55,355 bases of DNA from Rhodospirillales bacterium (lineage in GTDB: Bacteria; Pseudomonadota; Alphaproteobacteria; ATCC43930; CGMCC-115725), in the NCBI GenBank assembly GCA_947473305.1, contig CANJCB010000026.1, positions 1-55,355 of the forward strand, written 5' to 3'. The translations under genes were made by a program, and so were the position numbers. This document shows positions 44,025 to 52,433 of the stretch, piece after piece. The stretch's first letter is position 1. Each line of letters opens with the position of its first letter. The notes under the pieces were generated by a model. It was given only the letters and a program-made list of their open reading frames with translations. It was not told the DNA's origin and did not search any database.

Positions 44025-44222
44025 ATGGACGACAAGACCCTCGAAGTGCTCGCCAAGCAGGCGGGGCTCGACCTCTATCTGAAAGAGTTCCCGGAAGACC
44101 TCCGGGCCGCTGCCGAACAGGTCGAGGCGCAACGCAAAGCCCTGCCCTCCCATTTCACGGCGAGCGACGAGCCCTGGCCCGGCATGGCCTTCGGGAAACG
44201 GTCATGCCGGAGCACGCCATGA
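44025..44222 (+). CDS. small GatC/AtzG-like protein coupled to an amidase
   Basis: The 65-residue product reads LEVLAKQAGLDLYLKEFPED and LRAAAEQVEAQRKALPSHFT, a short helical pattern like the AtzG/DUF4089 partners of AtzE-type amidases. GGAG lies upstream of the ATG. Its TGA overlaps the ATG of the amidase (44219-44222) as ATGA, so the two are translationally coupled. A stabilising subunit role is inferred from this coupling. Confidence 0.6.
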   Translation: MDDKTLEVLAKQAGLDLYLKEFPEDLRAAAEQVEAQRKALPSHFTASDEPWPGMAFGKRSCRSTP

Positions 44223-45619
44223 CTGAGTTGCACTGGCTGACCGCCGCCGAGGCGGGCCGCGGGTTCCGGGACCGCACGCTCTCGCCGGTCGAGTTGCTCA
44301 AGGCGCTGCTGGAGCGCGCGGAAAAACTCAACCCGACCCTCGACATCTATGTGGCGCTGGACGCCGACCGCGCCCTGGCCCAGGCCAAGATCGCCGAGAC
44401 CGAGATCGCCGCCGGCAAGGCGCGCGGGCCGCTCCACGGCGTGCCCGTGGGGTTGAAGGACATCATCGATCTGGAAGGCCTGCCGACCACCTGCGGGTCG
44501 AAGATCCTGCAGGACAATGTGGCCAAGGCCGATGCCCATGGGGTGGCGTTGCTGCGCGAGGCGGGCATGGTCTTCCCCGGCAAGGTCCAGACCCTGGAGT
44601 TCGCGCTCGGCGGCCCGAGCTTCGACCTGCCGAAGCCGCCCAGCCGCAATCCCTGGAACCGCGACCATCATCCGGGCGGCTCGTCCTCGGGATCGGGGGC
44701 GGGCGTGGCGGCGGGCTTCTTCCCGGTGGCGCTGGGCAGCGACACGGGCGGTTCGATCCGCAATCCCGCGAGCTGCTGCGGCGCGGTGGGGTTGAAGCCG
44801 ACCTATGGGCTGGTTTCCCGGCGTGGCGTCTTCCCCTTGGCCTTCAGCCTCGACCATCTCGGCCCCTTGAGCCGGACGGTGGAGGATTCGGCACTGGTGC
44901 TGGATGCCTTGGCTCAGCAGGACCCGCTCGATCCCGCGAGCCGCCCCCGGCCCGACGCGGCCTCCTATGCGCGGGATCTCTGGCGCGGGGTGAAGGGTAT
45001 GAAGATCGGCTTCGTCCGCCATTTCCACGAACGCGACATGCCCGCCGATCCGGAGATGGCGGCTTCCCTGGAAGAGGCCGCGAGGTTCTTCGCGGCGGAA
45101 GGGGCGACGGTGCGCGACGTGACCCTGCCCGACCTCAACGAGTTCTCGGCCGTCAACCGCAACATCCTCCAGGCGGAGGCCTGGACGATCCACCAGAATT
45201 GGATGCGGACGCGGCCGGGGGATTACGGCCAGATCGGGCGGCGGAGACTAGCCTCGGGAGCCTTCCTGACCGCGTCGGATTATCTCGACGCCCAGCGCCG
45301 CCGGCTCAAGATGATCGAAGCGAATGCGGCGGTCTTCCGCGAGGTGGATGTGCTGCTCTGCGCCAGCTCCATGGATCCCCCCTGCCGGATCGACGATCTG
45401 GGGGCCATCGCCAAGACCTATCCAAGACAGGCTCGCACCCCCTTCAACGTGACGGGCGAGCCCGCGATCACGCTCATGTCTGGGCTTTCGAAAGGCGGGC
45501 TGCCGCTGTCGATCCAGATCGCGGGTCCCCATTGGGGCGAGGCGAAGATCCTCCAGGCCGCCGCAGCCTATGAGCGCGCCACCCAATGGCATAAGATGAG
45601 GCCGAAGGAAGCGGCATAA
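44219..45619 (+). CDS. amidase-signature family hydrolase
   Basis: The 466-residue protein has the Ser-cisSer-Lys triad: K80 in GVPVGLKDIIDLEG, a Ser at about 155 in HHPGGSSSGSGAGVAAG, and the nucleophile S179 in SDTGGSIRNPAS. It hydrolyses an amide bond; the substrate cannot be told (GatA, AtzE, allophanate and aryl-amidase types share these motifs). ATG 44219 is chosen because it overlaps the stop of the small upstream gene; ATG 44204 would add five residues. A repeat separates it from the monooxygenase gene. Confidence 0.92.
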   Translation: MTELHWLTAAEAGRGFRDRTLSPVELLKALLERAEKLNPTLDIYVALDADRALAQAKIAETEIAAGKARGPLHGVPVGLKDIIDLEGLPTTCGSKILQDNVAKADAHGVALLREAGMVFPGKVQTLEFALGGPSFDLPKPPSRNPWNRDHHPGGSSSGSGAGVAAGFFPVALGSDTGGSIRNPASCCGAVGLKPTYGLVSRRGVFPLAFSLDHLGPLSRTVEDSALVLDALAQQDPLDPASRPRPDAASYARDLWRGVKGMKIGFVRHFHERDMPADPEMAASLEEAARFFAAEGATVRDVTLPDLNEFSAVNRNILQAEAWTIHQNWMRTRPGDYGQIGRRRLASGAFLTASDYLDAQRRRLKMIEANAAVFREVDVLLCASSMDPPCRIDDLGAIAKTYPRQARTPFNVTGEPAITLMSGLSKGGLPLSIQIAGPHWGEAKILQAAAAYERATQWHKMRPKEAA

Positions 45620-45628
45620 GAGCGTCGA

Positions 45629-45708
45629 CCCTCACCCTTCCCGCTGACGCGGGTCCCTTCCTTCTCCCAGGCTTGGGAGAGGGTGCCCGATAGGGCGGGT
45701 GAGGGTTG
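45629..45708. repeat. palindromic repeat between amidase and monooxygenase genes
   Basis: CCCTCACCCTTCCCGCTGAC at the left faces GGGCGGGTGAGGGTTG at the right. CTTCTCCCAGGCTTGGGAGA forms an inner hairpin. The same plan recurs at 49876-50006 and 53145-53235. Confidence 0.75.
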
Positions 45709-45739
45709 CCAGACGCAGCACGCCGAGGAGGGCCGCCCC

Positions 45740-46972
45740 ATGACCGAAACGCTCCATGTGAAATGCTGCATCGCCGGGGGTGGGCCGGCGGGTATGATGC
45801 TTGGCTTCCTGCTCGCCCGCGCCGGGATCGAGGTGGCCGTGCTGGAAAAGCATGGGGATTTCTTGCGCGATTTCCGGGGCGACACGATCCATCCCTCGAC
45901 CTTGGAGGTGATGCATGAGCTGGGCCTTCTCGACCAATTCCTGAAGCGGCCGCATCAGGAGGTCCCGCAGCTCGGTGGCAAGATCGGCCAAACCGAAGTC
46001 GTCATCGCCGATTTCCGCCATCTGCCGACCCGCTGCAAATTCATCGCGCTGATGCCGCAATGGGATTTCCTCGATTTCCTCGCCGAGGCGGGGCAGGCCT
46101 ATCACGGCTTCCACGTCATGATGGACACGGAAGTCACCGGCCTGATCGAAGACGGCGGCAAGGTCCTGGGCGGCAAGGCTCGCACCCCGCGCGGCGAGCT
46201 TGAGATCCGCGCCGATCTGACCGTGGGCGCGGACGGGCGCCATTCGGTGGTGCGGGCGGCGGCGGGGCTGGCGAGCACCGACCTCGGCGCGCCTATCGAC
46301 GTTTTCTGGATGCGGATTTCCAAGCAGCCCGGCGACGTCAACCAGTCGCTCGGGCGCTTCGATGCCGGCGTGATCTTGGTGACCATCGACCGGGGCGATT
46401 ATTGGCAATGCGCCTATGTCATCCCCAAGGGCGGGGCCGAGAAGATCCGCGCCCAGGGCCTGCCCGCCTTCCGCGAGAAGATCGTGAAGCTCGTCCCCGA
46501 TCTTGCCGACCGGATGGGGGAACTGGCGAGCTGGGACGACATCAAGCTTTTGACCGTGGCGGTGGACCGGCTGGAGCGCTGGCACAAGCCGGGGCTTCTC
46601 TGCATCGGGGACGCGGCTCATGCCATGTCGCCGGTCGGCGGCGTCGGCATCAACCTCGCGGTCCAGGACGCGGTGGCCTCCGCCAATATCCTCTGGCAGC
46701 CGCTGAGTTCCGGGCGGCTCCAGGAAAGCGACCTCGCGGCGGTGCAGAAGCGCCGGATGCTGCCCACCCGCTTCATGCAACGCATCCAGGTCTTCATGCA
46801 GAACCGGGTGATCAGCGCCGTGCTGGCGAGCGACAAGCCGATCTCCGCCCCCTTGCCGATCCGGCTGCTGAACCTCTTCCCGGTGCTGCGCCGCTTCCCC
46901 GCAAGGCTCGTCGGCATGGGGATCCGGCCGGAGCATGTCCATTCCCCGGCGGAACATGGGCCGTTGAGTTAG
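45740..46972 (+). CDS. FAD-dependent monooxygenase (PHBH-like)
   Basis: The 410-residue flavoprotein has the dinucleotide fold CCIAGGGPAGMMLGFLLARA, the second FAD motif GADGRHSVVRAAAG, and the C-terminal motif CIGDAAHAMSPVGGVGINLA. This is the layout of single-component aromatic hydroxylases and related geranylgeranyl-reductase-like enzymes. The substrate is not predictable. The ATG at 45740 follows GGAGGGC. It is the only gene between two repeats, so probably monocistronic. Confidence 0.9.
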   Translation: MTETLHVKCCIAGGGPAGMMLGFLLARAGIEVAVLEKHGDFLRDFRGDTIHPSTLEVMHELGLLDQFLKRPHQEVPQLGGKIGQTEVVIADFRHLPTRCKFIALMPQWDFLDFLAEAGQAYHGFHVMMDTEVTGLIEDGGKVLGGKARTPRGELEIRADLTVGADGRHSVVRAAAGLASTDLGAPIDVFWMRISKQPGDVNQSLGRFDAGVILVTIDRGDYWQCAYVIPKGGAEKIRAQGLPAFREKIVKLVPDLADRMGELASWDDIKLLTVAVDRLERWHKPGLLCIGDAAHAMSPVGGVGINLAVQDAVASANILWQPLSSGRLQESDLAAVQKRRMLPTRFMQRIQVFMQNRVISAVLASDKPISAPLPIRLLNLFPVLRRFPARLVGMGIRPEHVHSPAEHGPLS

Positions 46973-46998
46973 GGACCGAAATGCCGCGACTTCCCCAC

Positions 46999-47114
46999 CG
47001 TCATCCTAGGGCTTGGCCCGAGGATCCACGACTAAGTAGCTGCTAAAGCCGGGCTCGATGTCGGGCACACACCTTCGTGGATCCTCGGGCCAAGTGTTTA
47101 GCCCGGGGGTGACG
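46999..47114. repeat. 19-bp perfect inverted repeat element
   Basis: CTTGGCCCGAGGATCCACG (47012-47030) is exactly complementary to CGTGGATCCTCGGGCCAAG (47076-47094). Outside it, CGTCATCCTAGGG (46999-47011) roughly matches CCCGGGGGTGACG (47102-47114). The 45-bp centre is not repeated. It lies between two convergent genes and could form a long cruciform or act as a two-way terminator. Confidence 0.8.
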
Positions 47115-47143
47115 CTGAGAGGGGGCGAGAGCTACCCCGCCCC

Positions 47144-48136
47144 CTACCCCGGCAGCAGCACCGCGCGGCCCCGCACCTTGCGGTCGCGGATATCGGTCAG
47201 GGCCTGGCCGAAGCCCTGGAGCGGATAGGTGGTGGGCGTCGGGACTTTCAGCTTGCCCGCCTCGTAAAGCTCGAACAATTCGCGGAAACACTCGTCGAGC
47301 ATTGCCGGCATGCGCTTGCGGTAATCGCTGATCTGGAGGCCCGTCACCTCGATGTTCTTCACCAGGATGTAATTGGCCTTCACGGAAGGAATGCGCCCCG
47401 CCGCGAAGCCGATCACCACCAGTCGGCCGCGCCAGGCCAGGGCGCGTAAGGCCGCGTCGAAGATATCGCCGCCCAGGGGGTCGAGGACGATATCCGCCCC
47501 CTTGCCGCCCGTGGCCGCATAGACCTGGGCGCGCAGGCTCTCCTTAAGATCCGGCTGGGAAAGATCGATGATCGCATCGGCCCCGGCCTCTTTTACCTGA
47601 TCGGCCTTGGCGGGGGTCGAGACGCCGGCCAGGACCTTGGCCCCCAGGGCATGGGCGATCTGTACCGCCGCGATCCCCACCGCGCCGGTAGACCCCAGGA
47701 CCAGCACGGTCTCGCCCGGCTGGAACCGGCCCCGCTCGCGCAGCGCGAACCAGGCGGTGTCATAGGCGAGGCTGAAGGCCGCGGCCTCGGTGAAACTCAT
47801 GGCCTCGGGCAGCGCGTAGCAGAGCTTTTCCGAGACCGCGACCTTCTGGGCATAGCCCCCCTGCTCCGCCATGGTCAGCACCCGGTCGCCCGCGTTGAAG
47901 CGGGTCACGCCCTCGCCCAGCGCCGTCACAATCCCGGCCGGCAGCTTCCCCGGCACGAAGGGGCGCGGCGGCAGGAATTGATAGGTCCCGCCGATTACCA
48001 AAAGATCGACGAAATTGGCCGCCGCCGCCTTGGTCTCGACGAGGATCTCGCCGGGGCCGGGCACGGGATCGGGCCAGTTTTCCTCGACGGTCGGCGAGGT
48101 CGGCTCACCATGTTCCCGGACGACGACGGCACGCAT
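47144..48136 (-). CDS. NADPH:quinone oxidoreductase (zinc-free MDR family)
   Basis: The 330-residue protein reads EILVETKAAAANFVDLLVIG, FVPGKLPAGIVTALGEGVTR, and the NADPH fold ETVLVLGSTGAVGIAAVQIA. It lacks the zinc-binding Cys cluster of alcohol dehydrogenases, as in quinone oxidoreductases and some enoyl-thioester reductases. It begins 12 bp downstream of the acyl-CoA synthetase gene on the same strand, so the pair probably act on one pathway, perhaps by reducing an enoyl or quinone intermediate. Confidence 0.9.
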   Translation of the reverse strand: MRAVVVREHGEPTSPTVEENWPDPVPGPGEILVETKAAAANFVDLLVIGGTYQFLPPRPFVPGKLPAGIVTALGEGVTRFNAGDRVLTMAEQGGYAQKVAVSEKLCYALPEAMSFTEAAAFSLAYDTAWFALRERGRFQPGETVLVLGSTGAVGIAAVQIAHALGAKVLAGVSTPAKADQVKEAGADAIIDLSQPDLKESLRAQVYAATGGKGADIVLDPLGGDIFDAALRALAWRGRLVVIGFAAGRIPSVKANYILVKNIEVTGLQISDYRKRMPAMLDECFRELFELYEAGKLKVPTPTTYPLQGFGQALTDIRDRKVRGRAVLLPG

Positions 48137-48148
48137 GCGTGTTCTCCC

Positions 48149-49807
48149 TTACTTCTTGGCGGGCCAGCGGACGGGGACGGGGGTCAGGCTCCCCTGCCGC
48201 ACCCGGTCGATCAACTCGCGCTTCAGGATCTTGCCGCTATTGGTCAAGGGCAGAGCCTTTAGCTCCAGATAGAATTCCGGCATGTCGTAGCGCGAGAGCC
48301 CGGCCTCGGCCAGATGGGCCAGCAGAGCCTCGGGTTCCAGCGTGATTTCCGGGCGCAGGACCACCGCGACGCAGACCTTTTCCCCTAAGCGCGGGTCGTC
48401 CACCGGGAAGATCGCGACCCGGTCGATGGCGGGATGCTGCATCACCAGAGCTTCGATCCTCACGGGGAAGATCTTGTGGCCGCCCCGGTTGATGACGTCC
48501 TTCTTGCGGCCTGTTATGCGCAGATAGCCCTGGGCGTCGAGCCTCCCTAAGTCGCCGGTCATGAACCAGCCCTTGGAATTGAAGCTGTCCTCGGTCGCGG
48601 CCTGGTCGTCGAAATAGCCGAGCATCAGGCTGCAACCCCGCCCGCCGATCTCGCCGATCTCGCCCACGGGCATCTCGATTTCGCGATCCTCTTCCTTCCA
48701 GATGCGGATCTCGTAGCCGGGAGCGGCGCGGCCCGAGGTCTCGATCACCAGTTCCGGGGCGTCGTCGGGCCGCGTGTATTGATGGGAGCAGGTCTCGGTC
48801 ATGCCATAGCCGCTCTGGGGCTTGATGCCGTGGCGCAGGAGTTCGGCCACCACCTCCCCCGGCACGGCAGCGCCCGAGACGCGGAAACCCCGGATCGCGC
48901 CGGTGTCGGAGGATGTCCTGGTCCGCAGTTCCGCCAGCAGGTCCATGGCATGGGCAGGCACGCCGAAGAGGAGGTTGGCCTTGACCTCCACGAGCCGGTC
49001 CATGAGGGACGCCTTCTTCGGCAGATCGTGGAGCACCAGTTCCGCCCCCGTCGCCATGGCGATCACCAGCGCGCCGAAGCCGAGGTTGTGGCTCAAGGGC
49101 GAGAGGGTATAGAGCACGGTTTCGGACGTGATCTTCCAATCCGCCGCCATGGCCCTGGCATTGGAGAGGAGGGTGTTGTCGCTGTGCAAAACGCCCTTCG
49201 GCACGCCCGTCGTGCCTGAAGTGAAGGCGAGATAGGCGACGTGGTTCGGGTCCTTGTCGGGGGCGAGTGCCTTGACCCCGGCATAGAGCACGCCCTGGAA
49301 GGGCGCGCCGCTCTTCCCCTCCAAGGGCTCCAGGCAATAGGCGTGGCGGATATGGGGGAGCGCCCTCGCGGCCTCGAAGACATCGCGCTTGTCGGCATCC
49401 GCGCCGTAGCCCCGCTCGCCGATCAGGATGACCGCGCGGGTGCGCTCCATGAGCGAGCCGATCGCGCGCACCGTATGATCGCGATGGAGCGAGGGGCAGC
49501 AGACATAGGAATTGCGCGAGCAGGCCAGGAGCGCCACCGCCGTCTCGATCCGGCTCGGCAGCCAGACCATGACCCGCTGCCCCGGCCGCACGCCCCGTGC
49601 CGCGAGGTCGGCGGCGAAATCGTCCGCCGATTGGATCAGATCGCCGAAAGTGATGGTGCGGTTTCTCTCGCGGATCGCGACCTTGCCGGGTGTGCGCTCG
49701 GCATGGGACCGGGCCAGCGAATAGATCGTGTCATCGCGCCAGGTACCCTCGGCGTAATGCTGCCTGAGCCGCTCGGCGCTGAGGGTGGTGAGGAGGGTGT
49801 TCGTCAT
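48149..49807 (-). CDS. AMP-forming acyl-CoA synthetase
   Basis: The 552-residue adenylate-forming enzyme activates a carboxylic acid with ATP and CoA. Motifs: P-loop LAFTSGTTGVPKGVLHS, GYGMTETCS, GWFMTGDLGRLDAQGYLRIT, GRKKDVINRGGHKIFP, and the catalytic Lys region LTNSGKILKREL. Its length and motifs fit the medium-chain or cyclic-acid ligases (AliA/BadA-like); the substrate is unknown. It is upstream of the quinone oxidoreductase in a two-gene operon. No CoA-transfer partner is adjacent. Confidence 0.93.
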   Translation of the reverse strand: MTNTLLTTLSAERLRQHYAEGTWRDDTIYSLARSHAERTPGKVAIRERNRTITFGDLIQSADDFAADLAARGVRPGQRVMVWLPSRIETAVALLACSRNSYVCCPSLHRDHTVRAIGSLMERTRAVILIGERGYGADADKRDVFEAARALPHIRHAYCLEPLEGKSGAPFQGVLYAGVKALAPDKDPNHVAYLAFTSGTTGVPKGVLHSDNTLLSNARAMAADWKITSETVLYTLSPLSHNLGFGALVIAMATGAELVLHDLPKKASLMDRLVEVKANLLFGVPAHAMDLLAELRTRTSSDTGAIRGFRVSGAAVPGEVVAELLRHGIKPQSGYGMTETCSHQYTRPDDAPELVIETSGRAAPGYEIRIWKEEDREIEMPVGEIGEIGGRGCSLMLGYFDDQAATEDSFNSKGWFMTGDLGRLDAQGYLRITGRKKDVINRGGHKIFPVRIEALVMQHPAIDRVAIFPVDDPRLGEKVCVAVVLRPEITLEPEALLAHLAEAGLSRYDMPEFYLELKALPLTNSGKILKRELIDRVRQGSLTPVPVRWPAKK

Positions 49808-49824
49808 GGTGCCTCAAGCAAAGC

Positions 49825-50006
49825 ACCGTAGGGTGGAAAAGCGAAGCGCATTCCGCCGGGGGACCTCAGAGGCCCTAACCTCACCCTCACCCTCCCGCTA
49901 ACGCGGGTCCCGCCCTCTCCCAGGTCTGGGAGAGAGGTTTTAGATTTGGGCTCGGTCTTTGGACTCTCTCTCCCAAGCTTGGGAGAGGGTCGGGGTGAGG
50001 GTTGGC
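49825..50006. repeat. two adjoining intergenic repeats
   Basis: First CGTAGGGTGGAAAAGCGAAG (from 49829) with GCATTCCGCC, a copy of the 41991 family. Then from 49876 CTAACCTCACCCTCACCCTC, CCCTCTCCCAGGTCTGGGAG, CTCTCCCAAGCTTGGGAGAG (about 49969) and GGGGTGAGGGTTGG. The block fills the space between two minus-strand genes and probably separates their transcripts. Confidence 0.75.
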
Positions 50007-50013
50007 CGGAACC

Positions 50014-51018
50014 TCAGACCTTCGGAATATCCCCGAGATTCAATTCCGGAATAAACGGCTCCCGCGCCCGCAAGCGTTCCCGTGACGACAGATGATCCGC
50101 AACCCCATAGGACATCCAGGTCGTGTACCCCAAGAGCTCCAGCAGCCGGTCCGACGCCTCGTCCAGCACCTTGGGATCGAGACCGATGAAGTAATTGTGC
50201 AACTGCCGGAACTGCGGCCCGCAGTAATAGGCCAGGAGGCCGATGCGTCCCTCCGCCGCCGTGGACCGGCCCGAGGCGTGCCAGAGCCGCCCGTCGAAGA
50301 CCATGGCCGTGCCCGCCTTGCCCTCGGCCGCCACGGTCGGGATCTTGTGGGGGATCGAGCTGTCCGGGTTACGGTTCACCAGATGCGTGCCCGGCACCAG
50401 CCGCGTCGCCCCGTTCTCCTCGGTGAAATCGGTGACCATCCAGATGACGTTGGCGGCGCAGGCCGGGACCAGCACCTGATCGGCCTCGGCCTTCTGGGCG
50501 CCGTCGGCCAGGTCGTAGCGCTGGGTCTCGCCCACCTTGCGGAAGGGCTCGCCGCGGTTATAGGGCAGCGGCGACCACCAGTTGTCGCGATGGAGGCCCT
50601 GCTCCACGCAGCCGCCCTTGACGATATTGGCGCTGTAGGAACTCAAGAGGAAATGCCGGCCCAGGGCATGTTCCATCATCTCGATGGCCACGGGATGGGT
50701 CACGAGATCGCGCAGCACCTTGCCCTTGTTCACGAGGAAGGCCACGCGCTGGTTGACGCCCCCCGCCATATAGCTGCGCTGCGCCCCCAATTGGTCGCCA
50801 TAGAGCTGCGCCACCTGATCCGGGCCGCAATCCTCCCGCGCCCATCCCAAAGCCTTTTCGGCCTGGGCCTGGGCGGAGATGCGCTGGCGCACCGCTTCGT
50901 TTTCTTCCGCGCTCAGCGCGTTCTCGATGAGGCAATAGCCGTGGAGATCGTAGTCGGCCTTGGCCTGGACCATGTCGGTCGTCGCGCGCACCGGCGATTT
51001 CATCGATTGCAGCGTCAT
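50014..51018 (-). CDS. phytanoyl-CoA dioxygenase family protein
   Basis: The 334-residue protein belongs to the Fe(II)/2-oxoglutarate oxygenases of the PhyH type. The iron facial triad is H143 and D145 (GLHRDNWWSP) plus H247 (DGRLWHASGRS), with an Arg at about 258 for 2-oxoglutarate. Such enzymes hydroxylate acyl-CoA, ectoine-like or natural-product substrates; nothing here fixes which. It is divergent from an ABC substrate-binding protein across 106 bp with small palindromes, so common regulation is possible. Confidence 0.9.
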   Translation of the reverse strand: MTLQSMKSPVRATTDMVQAKADYDLHGYCLIENALSAEENEAVRQRISAQAQAEKALGWAREDCGPDQVAQLYGDQLGAQRSYMAGGVNQRVAFLVNKGKVLRDLVTHPVAIEMMEHALGRHFLLSSYSANIVKGGCVEQGLHRDNWWSPLPYNRGEPFRKVGETQRYDLADGAQKAEADQVLVPACAANVIWMVTDFTEENGATRLVPGTHLVNRNPDSSIPHKIPTVAAEGKAGTAMVFDGRLWHASGRSTAAEGRIGLLAYYCGPQFRQLHNYFIGLDPKVLDEASDRLLELLGYTTWMSYGVADHLSSRERLRAREPFIPELNLGDIPKV

Positions 51019-51069
51019 CTCGGCCTCTCATACCAGAATGTTTGGTTCTATTTCGGAACAGATTGTAGC

Positions 51070-51104
51070 ATTGTAAACACAATAGGGAATGCGGATCGAA
51101 TCCG
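51070..51104. promoter_or_regulatory. two small palindromes in a divergent promoter region
   Basis: ATTGTAAACACAAT (51070-51083) has perfect 5-bp arms around 4 bp, and CGGATCGAATCCG (51092-51104) has perfect 5-bp arms around 3 bp. Both lie between the dioxygenase and the binding-protein genes. The region is the most AT-rich nearby. No regulator gene is adjacent, so the binding factor is unknown. Confidence 0.4.
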
Positions 51105-51124
51105 AATTCGGGAGGAGCAGAATT

Positions 51125-52210
51125 ATGACAGACATGAAGCGTCCGATCACGCCCCGGCTCATCACCAGACGCGGGCTCCTACGGACGGGGGCGGCCGGGG
51201 CCACGCTGCTCGCGGCCCCCGCGATCCTCTCGCGCCGCTCGCAGGCGGCCGACGACAAGGTGATCTATGTCAATTCCTGGGGGGCGGGCTATACCCGCGC
51301 CTTGAAAGACGCGGTCTTCGGGCCTTTCACGGCCGAGACCGGGATCGAGGTCCGGGTCGTCGAGCCCGTCTCCTTCGCCAAGTTGAAAGCCACCGTCGAG
51401 GCCAAGACCTGGGACTTCGACGTGACCGCCTTCAGCTCGACGGAATATTACCGCGCCAAGGAAGTCGGGCTGGTGGAGCCGCTCGACGACAAGCTCTTCG
51501 ACCGGAGCAAGGTCAATCCCATCTGCATCTTCGACGAGGGCGTCAAAGCCGCGGTGTCGAGCGCGCAGTTGATATATCGCAAGGATAAATTCCCCAACGG
51601 CGGCCCCCGGAACTGGGCCGATTTCTGGGACGTGAAGAAGTTTCCGGGACCCCGCTCGCTCACCGCGACGCCGCAGACTTCGCTGGCCTTCGCGCTGCTG
51701 GCCGATGGGGTGCCGAAAGAGCAGCTCTTCCCCATGGACATCGACCGAGCCTTCAAGAGCCTCGACAAGATCAAGCCGCATATCAAGGTCTGGTGGACGC
51801 AGGCCGGGCAATCCGAACAGCTCATCAAGGATGGCGAGGTCGACATGATGTCGATCCTGAGCCAGCGCATGCCTTCGCTCATTCAGGCGGGCGTCCCGCT
51901 GACCGTCGTCTGGGACGGCGCGCAGAGCGACACCGGCGTCTGGTTCGCCGCCAAGGGCACGCCCCGCAAGGCGGCCGCGATGAAGTTCCTGGAGGTCTTC
52001 TCCCAGCCCAAGCCCCAGGCGGGCTTCTGCGCGGCGCAATCCCTGGGTCCGTCGAACCCCGACGCGCTGAAATTCATGACGCCCGAGGATGTCGCCAATT
52101 CCCCGACCTCGCCGGAGCACGCCAAGGTCAGCTTCACCCCCGACGCCGCCTGGCTCTCGCCGAGGCTGCCGAAGATCCAGGAACGCTTCGCGGAGTGGCT
52201 AGCGACCTGA
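51125..52210 (+). CDS. Tat-exported ABC transporter substrate-binding protein (polyamine/opine type)
   Basis: The 361-residue periplasmic binding protein has a Tat signal (LITRRGLLRTGAAGATLLAA, cleaved after SQAAD). It shows the PotD/PotF-like pattern VIYVNSWGAGYTRALKDAVF, FTAETGIEVRVVE, and FDVTAFSSTEYYRAKEVGLV. It would deliver a polyamine-like or other small cation to an ABC permease, but no permease or ATPase gene lies nearby, so it is an orphan here. GGGAGGAG precedes ATG 51125. Confidence 0.9.
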   Translation: MTDMKRPITPRLITRRGLLRTGAAGATLLAAPAILSRRSQAADDKVIYVNSWGAGYTRALKDAVFGPFTAETGIEVRVVEPVSFAKLKATVEAKTWDFDVTAFSSTEYYRAKEVGLVEPLDDKLFDRSKVNPICIFDEGVKAAVSSAQLIYRKDKFPNGGPRNWADFWDVKKFPGPRSLTATPQTSLAFALLADGVPKEQLFPMDIDRAFKSLDKIKPHIKVWWTQAGQSEQLIKDGEVDMMSILSQRMPSLIQAGVPLTVVWDGAQSDTGVWFAAKGTPRKAAAMKFLEVFSQPKPQAGFCAAQSLGPSNPDALKFMTPEDVANSPTSPEHAKVSFTPDAAWLSPRLPKIQERFAEWLAT

Positions 52211-52232
52211 GGGGCTAGTTACCTCCGAGTTG

Positions 52233-52410
52233 AAGTCCTTCTCCGCCCGCCTCTCGCGGGGGGAGAAGGATTTAGGATGAGGTGGGGCGAGGGCGCTCGG
52301 GCGTCGGAGCATCCTGCCGGTGGAGAGATGCTCGGGCAGATGGCTGCCCTCGCCCCACCTCCCCCCCAGCCTTTCGCGCAAGCAAGCTTGCGCTGTCGGC
52401 CAGGCGGAGA
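52233..52410. repeat. composite palindromic intergenic repeat
   Basis: AGTCCTTCTCCGCCCGCCTC with GCGGGGGGAGAAGGATTTAG, then GATGAGGTGGGGCGAGGGCG, then CTTTCGCGCAAGCAAGCTTG with CGCTGTCGG. The left part matches 36598-36720 and the right part matches 43433-43470. No gene is present between 52211 and 52433. Confidence 0.8.
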
Positions 52411-52433
52411 GGGAGATAAAGGGCGGCACGGAG

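Noticed and set aside
42484-44082. 532-codon plus-strand frame across the TIM-barrel and DUF2147 genes
   Set aside because: It runs antisense to one real gene and out of frame through another, and is low in hydrophobic residues.
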